Under the pieces are notes generated by a model. It was not told the DNA's origin. It worked only from the letters and a program-made list of their open reading frames with translations, and made no database searches. Position numbers and translations under genes: made by a program. A DNA stretch of 15,456 nucleotides from Actinomycetota bacterium (GTDB lineage: Bacteria > Actinomycetota > Actinomycetes > Mycobacteriales > Micromonosporaceae). Of the stretch, positions 7,129 to 13,351 are shown one piece after another; position 1 is the first letter of the stretch; each line of letters starts with the position of its first letter. Location of the stretch: NCBI GenBank assembly GCA_005885115.1, contig VAXX01000113.1, positions 1-15,456 of the forward strand, read 5' to 3'.

Positions 7129-7958
7129 TGCTCGCTCAGCCGTTCATGCAGCACGCCTTCCTCGGCGGTACCGCCGTGGCGCTGGCCGCCGGACTCGTCG
7201 GCTACTTCCTGGTCCTACGGGCCCAGGTGTTCACCGCCGACGCGCTGTCCCACGTCGCCTTCACCGGGGCGCTCGCCGCCCTGGCCGCCGGGCTGGACGC
7301 CCGGCTCGGGCTGTTCGCCATCACGGTCCTGGTCGCGCTCGGCATGGGTACCCTGGGCCGCCAGGCCCGCCCCGACGACGTGGTCATCGGCGGCGTGTTC
7401 GCCTGGGTACTCGGGCTCGGCGTGTTCTTCCTGCGCCTGTACACCAGCACCCGCAGCGGTACCGGCAACGGCTCGGCGGGGGTGAGCGTGCTGTTCGGCT
7501 CGATCCTCGGCCTGTCCGCGTCCCGGGCGCTGACCACCGCGCTGATCGCGCTGCTCGTCTGCGCGGTCCTGGTGGTGATCGCCCGGCCGCTGCTGTTCGC
7601 CAGCGTGGACGAGAACGTCGCCGCCGCCCGTGGCGTACCCGTCCGGCTGCTCGGCTTCGGGTTCCTCGCCCTGGTCGGCACCACGGCGGCGGAGGCCACC
7701 CAGGTCGTCGGCGCCCTGCTGATCCTGGGCCTGCTCGCCGCGCCGGCCGGGGCGGCGAGCAGGCTGACCACCCGCCCGCTGCCGGCTCTGGGCCTGTCCG
7801 CCGCGATCGCGGTGGCCAGCGTCTGGCTCGGGCTCACCGCGAGCTACCTGGTCGCCGTGCCGCCCAGCTTCGCGATCCTGGCCGTCGCCACCCTGTGCTA
7901 CCTCGGCACCGTCGCCGTCCAGCGGCTGCGCCGGGGGTCGGCCGTCCAGCCTGTCTGA
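7128..7958 (+). CDS. Metal ABC transporter permease 2 (ZnuB/ABC-3 family)
   Basis: 276-residue second permease. ATG at 7128 shares its A with the TGA of permease 1 (TGATG), and GTG one codon earlier (7125) is an alternative. It carries the same family landmarks as permease 1: YFLVLRAQVFTADALSHVAF, VLFGSILGLS, RPLLFASVDENVAAARGVP and TTAAEATQVVGALLILGLL. Its 1-to-1 motif correspondence with permease 1 shows an old duplication, and the sequences are now well diverged. The frame is open upstream to 6303 only as a shadow of permease 1. Confidence 0.92.
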   Translation: MLAQPFMQHAFLGGTAVALAAGLVGYFLVLRAQVFTADALSHVAFTGALAALAAGLDARLGLFAITVLVALGMGTLGRQARPDDVVIGGVFAWVLGLGVFFLRLYTSTRSGTGNGSAGVSVLFGSILGLSASRALTTALIALLVCAVLVVIARPLLFASVDENVAAARGVPVRLLGFGFLALVGTTAAEATQVVGALLILGLLAAPAGAASRLTTRPLPALGLSAAIAVASVWLGLTASYLVAVPPSFAILAVATLCYLGTVAVQRLRRGSAVQPV

Positions 7959-7966
7959 CGCGTACC

Positions 7967-7986
7967 GCCGGCTTGCCCAAGCCGGC
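7967..7986 (+). terminator. Hairpin terminator after the metal importer operon
   Basis: GCCGGCTTG (7967-7975) is a perfect inverted repeat of CAAGCCGGC (7978-7986) with two bases between; in RNA it would fold as a 7-8-bp stem. It sits 8 bases after the permease 2 stop and 38 bases before the next start. It lacks a U-tract, as is common in actinobacteria. Confidence 0.6.
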
Positions 7987-8024
7987 ACACTGGATGAGGA
8001 TCGGGGCCGGCGACAGGGGGTTGG

Positions 8025-8789
8025 ATGGAACCGGGAGAGGCCTATCTGAGCCTGCTCGACGGGCTGCGCGGCGCCGTGGATTCCGACACCGAACCGCGGC
8101 GCCTGGTCGACCGGGCCGCGGGCCTGCTCGCCGGTCGGGTCGGCTGTCCGGTCCGGGAGGCGCAGAGCCACCTGCTGCGCATCGCCGAGGAGCAGGAGCG
8201 CGACCCGGCCGAGGTGGCCGCCGACGTCCTGGCCATCCTGGACGCGCCGGCCAGCCCCGGTGCGGCGAGCCGGGTACGCGCCGTGGTGCAGGACGCGCTG
8301 CGGCCGCGCCCGGCGGACGTGTTCGGCGTACCGGACGACCGCGAACCGCCGCTGCGCCCCGGTACCGTCCAGGAGATCGTGCACGGCCTCCCCGGGGCGC
8401 ACTCGTGGCTGGTGCCGGTGCGGGACGAGGCCGGCGGGGTGCTCGATTTCGTCACCCAGGCGGCGAGCCCGGAGGCGGTCGACGTGGCCGGCCGGCGGGG
8501 CCCGCACATGGTCGGGGTACGCGTTCTCGACGCGTACCCCACGGTCAAGGGCGGTCCGATCTGGGAGGCGTACCTCCAGACCCTCGCCGACGGGCTGCCC
8601 GCCGGTGCAGCACGGGCGTGGCGACCACGGTCACCACGAGGTTCACCACGAGGGCGAGGACTCCGGCGTACACCGCCGCGGAGGTGTGCAGGCCGAGGTG
8701 GGACAGCGGCCAGGCGGAGCCGCCGAAGTGGGCCCGGAGGACGGTGTGCCCGTCGGCGCCGCCGAGCTGGGGGATCTGGTACAGCATGA
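8025..8789 (+). pseudogene. N-terminal fragment of an ANTAR/PAS sensor phosphatase gene, interrupted at 8601
   Basis: ATG at 8025 follows CAGGGGG. Codons up to 8600 (192 residues) encode the front of a signalling protein. Residues of about 25-72 resemble an ANTAR RNA-binding domain (AQSHLLRIAEEQERDPAEVAADVL). Residues of about 112-190 are PAS-like (WLVPVRDEAGGVLDFVTQAA, GRRGPHMVGVRVLDAYP, WEAYLQTLADG). From 8601 the frame runs into a copy of the symporter gene read in the wrong direction, adding 62 meaningless residues before a stop at 8789. The rest of the expected protein (second PAS, phosphatase, kinase-like domain) resumes at about 9337-9348 in a different frame. I infer that 8025-10965 was one gene. 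If translated, the fragment would be an ANTAR-PAS protein with no output phosphatase. Confidence 0.75.
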
Positions 8790-9347
8790 GCAGGCCGGTG
8801 ATGAGCCCGGCGACCAGGCCGCCGGCCAGTGCCCAGCGGTGCGCCCAGGCGCTGCGCAGGCCGAGGGCGAAGGCGGGCAGGGTCTGCAGGATCAGTACGC
8901 CGCCGACGAGCTGCATGTCGATGGCGAACTGGGTGTTGAACAGCGCGATCACCAGCAGCGCGCCGAGCTTCGTGGTCAGCGAGGCGGTCCGGCTGACCCG
9001 GGCCTCCCGCGCCGGCGTGGCGTCCGGTCGGATGAACACCCGGTAGATGTCGCGGGTGAACAGGTTCGCCGAGCCGATCGACATGATCGCCGCCGGTACC
9101 ATCGCCCCGACCCCGATCGCCGCCAGGGCCAGCCCGCTGGACCAGGCCGGGAAGGCCGAGTCGAGCAGCCGCGGGACGATCGTGTTGCGGTCGCCCCCGA
9201 TGGGCTGTACGCCGGCTGAGATCGCCGCGTACCCGAGCAGCGCGAGGAACCCCAGCATCAGCGTGTAGACCGGCAGGGCCACCAGGTTGCGCTTGATGGT
9301 GTTGCGGTTGCGCGCGGCCAGCGTCCCGGTCAGCGTGTGCGGGTACA
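8601..9347 (-). pseudogene. Inserted 747-bp internal fragment of an SSS symporter gene (copy 1 of direct repeat)
   Basis: This block has no start or stop of its own. On the minus strand it encodes the same segment as codons of about 259-507 of the intact symporter downstream (PHTLTGTLAARNRNTIKRN at one end, VVATPVLHR at the other). It is the same orientation and length as 11143-11889. Positions 8601-9195 are identical to the second copy. The 8 differences all fall at 9196-9303 (9196, 9208, 9217, 9226, 9244, 9271, 9277, 9303); the first seven are third codon positions and the last changes Asp to Asn. It splits the phosphatase gene. No transposase, terminal inverted repeats or target-site duplication is visible. 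Confidence 0.9.
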
Positions 9348-10965
9348 CCGGCTCGGCGGCGGTCTGCTGGTCGGCTGGAACCGGCATGACGAGCAGGCCC
9401 GCCAGGAGGAACGGATCGCGCAGACCGAACGGCTGGGCAACCTGGGCTGGGGCGAATGGGACCTGGTCACCGGCCACGTGGTGTGGTCCGCGGGGCTGTA
9501 CCGGATCTACGAGCGGAACCCGGCCGACGGCCCGTTGTCCACCGACGCGGCGTCCGAGCTGATCCTGCCCGAGGACCAGCCGCTGCGGATCCAGGCGATG
9601 ACCGCGTTCGCGGCCGGCGACACCGCCGACGTGACGTTCCGGATCCGGGTCGGCGAGCGGGTCAAGCACGTCCGCTCGGTGGTGGACGCGGTACGCGACG
9701 CGACCGGGCGCCCGTTGAAGATCTACGGCATCGTCCAGGACGTCACCGCGCGGGAGACCGCCCGGGTACGCCTGGCCGACGTGGAACGGCAGTTGCACGA
9801 GCACCAGCGCACACTCGCCGCCGAGCACCGGATGGCAATGCGGTTGCAGCAGATCATCCTGCCGATCCCGGATGCGCCGGTGGACCTGCCCGGGCTGCGG
9901 GTCGCGGTGCGGTACCTGCCCGCGGAGCGGGCCAGCCAGGTCGGCGGGGACTGGTTCCACGCGGCCGAGGTGGCCGGCGGTGGCGTCCTGCTGGCGGTCG
10001 GTGACGTGGCCGGCCACGGGATCCAGGCCGCGACGACGATGGCGCAGCTCCGGCACGCGCTGGCCGCCCTCGCGGTGACCACCACGAGCGATCCGGCGGC
10101 GCTGCTGGGCCACCTCAACCACTTGCTGTGCGCCGGTGGTGTCGCCGCCGACACGGCGACCGTGGTGATCGCCCGCTACCAGCCGGACAGCCACACCCTG
10201 ACCTGGGCGCTGGCCGGCCATCCGGCGCCGTTGCGCACCCGGGACGGGGTCACCACCGAGCTGCCCCGGCCGCGTGGACCGCTGCTGGGGGTACTCGCGG
10301 ACGCGGAGTACGAGAACGCCTCGATCTCCTTCGAGCCCGGTGACCTGCTGGTGCTCTACACCGACGGGCTGGTCGAGAACCGTACCCAGGGCCTCGGCGA
10401 CGGCCTCGCGCCGGTCATCGCCACCCTCAACCGGATCACCGCGGCGGGTAGCCCGCAGCCCCTGGCCGACCTGCTCGGCCAGTTGCACCGCGCCAACCCC
10501 GACGACGACACCTGCATCCTCGCCGCCCGCCCGCTACCCGGTCGGGTACCCGCGCCACCGACCGACCCGGTGCCGGGACAGCTGTTCCAGCGCGAGTTCG
10601 ACCTCGGTTCGCTGGTACCGCTGCGGCACGACATCACCCGGCACAGCGCCGACGCCGGCCTCGCCGACGCCGAGCTGCACTGGTTCGTCACCGCGGTCAA
10701 CGAGATCATCACCAACGCGGTACGCCACGGTGGCGGCACCGGGCAGGTGGCCCTGTGGATCGAGGATGGCCGGCTGTACTGCCGGGTCGCCGATCAGGGC
10801 CCGGGTATCCCGCTGGCCCGGCAGCGTACCGACGTCCGGCCGGCCCCGGACTCGCTGGGCGGACGTGGGCTCTGGCTGGCCGGGCAGGGCTGCGAATCGG
10901 TGGTCATCGACAGCTCAGCCGCCGGTACCCGGGTGACGCTCTCCACCCTCATCCCCGGTCGGTAG
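9337..10965 (+). CDS. C-terminal part of sensor phosphatase: PAS, PP2C/SpoIIE, HATPase (RsbW-like)
   Basis: 542 codons from a GTG that lies inside the repeat end and has no ribosome binding site, so this is best seen as the back half of the gene begun at 8025. It starts VRVHRLGGGLLVGW, then a linker (RQEERIAQTERLGN), then a PAS domain (LGWGEWDL to GIVQDVTARE, 9440-9755). A coiled-coil-like stretch (RLADVERQLHEHQR) leads to a PP2C/SpoIIE phosphatase with its acidic metal-binding sites: VGGDW (9938-9955), GDVAGHG, YTDGLVE (10356-10375) and DDDTCIL. The C-terminus is a serine-kinase-like ATPase with N-box NEIITNAVRHGG, DQGPGIP and GGRGLWL. Such proteins control sigma factors through anti-sigma antagonists by partner switching (family knowledge). 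The enzymatic parts look intact, but expression without the N-terminal half is doubtful. Confidence 0.85.
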   Translation: MRVHRLGGGLLVGWNRHDEQARQEERIAQTERLGNLGWGEWDLVTGHVVWSAGLYRIYERNPADGPLSTDAASELILPEDQPLRIQAMTAFAAGDTADVTFRIRVGERVKHVRSVVDAVRDATGRPLKIYGIVQDVTARETARVRLADVERQLHEHQRTLAAEHRMAMRLQQIILPIPDAPVDLPGLRVAVRYLPAERASQVGGDWFHAAEVAGGGVLLAVGDVAGHGIQAATTMAQLRHALAALAVTTTSDPAALLGHLNHLLCAGGVAADTATVVIARYQPDSHTLTWALAGHPAPLRTRDGVTTELPRPRGPLLGVLADAEYENASISFEPGDLLVLYTDGLVENRTQGLGDGLAPVIATLNRITAAGSPQPLADLLGQLHRANPDDDTCILAARPLPGRVPAPPTDPVPGQLFQREFDLGSLVPLRHDITRHSADAGLADAELHWFVTAVNEIITNAVRHGGGTGQVALWIEDGRLYCRVADQGPGIPLARQRTDVRPAPDSLGGRGLWLAGQGCESVVIDSSAAGTRVTLSTLIPGR

Positions 10966-10972
10966 CGAACGG

Positions 10973-12664
10973 TCAGACCCGGGTCGGCCGCTCCGCCGCC
11001 GTCCAGGTGCCCATCGACACCGGGTCGGCAGCGGGCAGCCGGGCCCCGTCGAGCAGCTCGGTCATGTGCTGTACGGACGCGTCGCCCTCATCCGCGACGT
11101 AGTGCTCGGGCCGGGTGGCGTCGACGCCGGCCGGTACCCCGAGCCGGTGCAGCACGGGCGTGGCGACCACGGTCACCACGAGGTTCACCACGAGGGCGAG
11201 GACTCCGGCGTACACCGCCGCGGAGGTGTGCAGGCCGAGGTGGGACAGCGGCCAGGCGGAGCCGCCGAAGTGGGCCCGGAGGACGGTGTGCCCGTCGGCG
11301 CCGCCGAGCTGGGGGATCTGGTACAGCATGAGCAGGCCGGTGATGAGCCCGGCGACCAGGCCGCCGGCCAGTGCCCAGCGGTGCGCCCAGGCGCTGCGCA
11401 GGCCGAGGGCGAAGGCGGGCAGGGTCTGCAGGATCAGTACGCCGCCGACGAGCTGCATGTCGATGGCGAACTGGGTGTTGAACAGCGCGATCACCAGCAG
11501 CGCGCCGAGCTTCGTGGTCAGCGAGGCGGTCCGGCTGACCCGGGCCTCCCGCGCCGGCGTGGCGTCCGGTCGGATGAACACCCGGTAGATGTCGCGGGTG
11601 AACAGGTTCGCCGAGCCGATCGACATGATCGCCGCCGGTACCATCGCCCCGACCCCGATCGCCGCCAGGGCCAGCCCGCTGGACCAGGCCGGGAAGGCCG
11701 AGTCGAGCAGCCGCGGGACGATCGTGTTGCGGTCGCCGCCGATGGGCTGCACGCCGGCCGAGATCGCGGCGTACCCGAGCAGCGCCAGGAACCCCAGCAT
11801 CAGCGTGTAGACGGGCAGCGCCACCAGGTTGCGCTTGATGGTGTCGCGGTTGCGCGCGGCCAGCGTCCCGGTCAGCGTGTGCGGGTACAGGAACAGCGCG
11901 AACGCCGAGCCCACCGCGAGGGTGACGTAGCTGAGCTGGCCGGAGGGGGCCAGGGTGAGCCCGTCGGTCAGGTTCGGCGTCGCGGCGAACTTGGCGCCGG
12001 CCGAGTGGAACAGTTCCGCCCAGCCGCCCGAGGTGGTCACCACCATCAGGATTACGCCGAGGACGGTCCACATGATCAGGGCGTCCTTGATGATCGAGAT
12101 CAGCGCCGGCCCGCGCAGGCCGGAGATGAAGGTGTACACCGCCAGTACCGCGAACGCGATGGTCAGCGGCCACGGCCCGGGTACCCCCATGACCCGGAAC
12201 ACCGCCTGGATACCGACCAGTTGCAGCGCGATGTACGGCATGGTGGCCAGGATGCCGGTGGCCGCCACGAGCAGCCCGAGCCCCGGCGAGCCGTACCGGT
12301 TGCGGACGAACTCGGCGGGGGTGACGTACCCGTTGACGTGCGCCACCGACCAGAAGCGGGGGAGCAGCACGAACAGCAGCGGATACAGGATCACCAGGAA
12401 CGGGATCGCGAAGAAGCCCCCGGCGCCGATCCCGTACATCAACGTCGGTATCGCGACGAAGGTGTACGCCGTGTAGATGTCGCCGCTGAGCAGGAACCAG
12501 GTGACCCAGTTGCCGAAGGCGCGCCCGCCCAGCCCCCACTCCTCCAGGGTGTGGATGTTCTGCGGCCGCCGCCACCGGGCGGCGAGGAAGCCGACCACGG
12601 TGACGATCGCGAAGACCCCCGCGAAGACGCTGAACTGTACGTGGTGGGTGGCGAAGGTCGGCAT
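10973..12664 (-). CDS. Sodium:solute symporter (SSS family), monocarboxylate permease type (MctP-like)
   Basis: 563-residue multi-spanning transporter, predicted to take up small organic acids such as acetate, lactate or pyruvate with a cation. Evidence for SSS family: LEEWGLGGRAFGNWVTWFL, GDIYTAYTFVAIP, YVTPAEFVRNRYGS, YPHTLTGTLAARNRDTIKRN and SIGSANLFTRDIYR, across about 13 hydrophobic segments. ATG at 12664 is preceded by GGAG five bases upstream. The frame is open further upstream only because the damaged DUF3311 gene happens to run in frame into it. It is convergent with the phosphatase gene, with 7 bases between stops and no clear terminator. Codons of about 259-507 are duplicated at 8601-9347. 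Substrate is inferred from the family and the DUF3311 neighbour. Confidence 0.88.
   Translation of the reverse strand: MPTFATHHVQFSVFAGVFAIVTVVGFLAARWRRPQNIHTLEEWGLGGRAFGNWVTWFLLSGDIYTAYTFVAIPTLMYGIGAGGFFAIPFLVILYPLLFVLLPRFWSVAHVNGYVTPAEFVRNRYGSPGLGLLVAATGILATMPYIALQLVGIQAVFRVMGVPGPWPLTIAFAVLAVYTFISGLRGPALISIIKDALIMWTVLGVILMVVTTSGGWAELFHSAGAKFAATPNLTDGLTLAPSGQLSYVTLAVGSAFALFLYPHTLTGTLAARNRDTIKRNLVALPVYTLMLGFLALLGYAAISAGVQPIGGDRNTIVPRLLDSAFPAWSSGLALAAIGVGAMVPAAIMSIGSANLFTRDIYRVFIRPDATPAREARVSRTASLTTKLGALLVIALFNTQFAIDMQLVGGVLILQTLPAFALGLRSAWAHRWALAGGLVAGLITGLLMLYQIPQLGGADGHTVLRAHFGGSAWPLSHLGLHTSAAVYAGVLALVVNLVVTVVATPVLHRLGVPAGVDATRPEHYVADEGDASVQHMTELLDGARLPAADPVSMGTWTAAERPTRV
11143..11889. repeat. 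Copy 2 of 747-bp direct repeat, within the intact symporter gene
   Basis: Source-like copy of the block at 8601-9347, same orientation, constant offset 2542 bp, 739 of 747 bases identical. Outside the block the two loci share nothing: CCC versus CGA on the left edge, and C versus G at the first base on the right. Here the block is an uninterrupted part of the symporter coding sequence. Confidence 0.95.
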
Positions 12665-12665
12665 G

Positions 12666-12964
12666 TCAGCTCCGCTTCCGGGTGGCCAGGTAGACGATCC
12701 CGATGACGCCAGGGCCACCGGTACGAGCAGCAGCCAGTGCCAGGCGGAGGCGTCGGCGAGCCGGGACCGGCCGGGGGCGGCCGGATGGGTCCACCGGGGC
12801 GGCTCCTCGGCCCGGTGGTGCGCCGGCCGGTGGGACACGCCGTTGTGCCGGTACGCGCCGTTGGTGGGGAACCGACCGTGGTACGTCGTCCCGGCCCCGG
12901 GTGCCGGCCGGTACCCCTGGTGCCACTCCTGGTGCTGACCCCGCTCAACCGGTTTCTCGAACAC
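12666..12964 (-). pseudogene. Damaged DUF3311 small membrane protein gene (internal deletion with frameshift)
   Basis: DUF3311 proteins (two short membrane helices) are commonly encoded just before MctP-like symporters. Coding character starts near GTG 12964. It gives a His/Tyr-rich disordered N-terminus (QHQEWHQGYRPAP, YRHNGVSHRPAHHRAEEPP) and then the first helix WHWLLLVPVAL. The expected loop and second helix are absent. A second frame supplies only the usual C-terminus, GVIGIVYLATRKRS, with its TGA at 12666, one base before the symporter ATG. So about 30-35 residues appear deleted near 12705-12712, with a frameshift. As written, the first frame instead reads through without a stop into the symporter, giving a possible 663-residue fusion from 12964. 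The exact start is uncertain. Confidence 0.65.
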
Positions 12965-13351
12965 GGTGCACAAGCTGCCCGCCCCGCGTGGGCGCGGGCA
13001 ATCGGCCCGTACCGAATCGGCGCTCAACGCGCCGGCCAGCGCGACCAACGGCACGGCGCCCGGCCCAGCGGTCGCACCGCGTGGTCGTCCGATCGGTCAT
13101 TCCCGGGTCATCGGTTCCGTCGGTGTTGTTCCGGACCGCGGAGCGAAGTGTTGCGAAGCGGTATCAGAATCCGTGTCCTGATTACCGGGATCCACCCAGT
13201 TCGTCCCGTCGGACAGGGCGAAAAGTTCGATATTCCACGCGGCCGGGGGACGGTTGATAAATGTCAGGCTGTCTTCCTAACAATAGACGGCCGCGGTCGG
13301 GCGATGCGATAGTAAGCCACTTTTCCCATTACCCCGGAGAACGGCCACCCC
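12965..13351. other. Divergent intergenic region between DUF3311 and the malectin-like gene
   Basis: 387 bases with lower GC toward the right-hand end. It holds a plausible plus-strand promoter (13254-13283) and GGAGA (13336-13340), 11 bases before the ATG at 13352. It also has a direct repeat GCGAAG at 13143-13148 and 13153-13158, spaced one helical turn. I see no convincing minus-strand promoter and no believable small gene; the short ORFs here have no recognisable content. Confidence 0.5.
13254..13283 (+). promoter_or_regulatory. Putative promoter of the malectin-like secreted protein gene
   Basis: TTGATA (13254-13259) is separated by 18 bases from TAACAA (13278-13283), a reasonable sigma70-type pair in the only AT-richer stretch upstream. 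It would give a leader of about 60 nt. This is based on motif inspection only. Confidence 0.4.

Noticed and set aside
8601..9347. Insertion sequence or other autonomous mobile element
   Set aside because: There is no transposase, no inverted repeat ends and no target duplication; the block is plain transporter coding sequence.
8545..10488. A 647-codon minus-strand frame containing good symporter sequence
   Set aside because: Only the part inside the repeat (8601-9347) is real symporter sequence. The long remainder is antisense to the phosphatase. It is a chimera created by the inserted block, not a gene.
11066..12706. Long plus-strand frame opposite the symporter
   Set aside because: It is a shadow frame of the symporter, with repetitive Gly/Arg/Gln/Asp composition and no domain.
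13143..13158. GCGAAG direct repeats as an activator site
   Set aside because: Only two 6-bp copies exist, there is no promoter at a fitting distance, and no matching known regulator.
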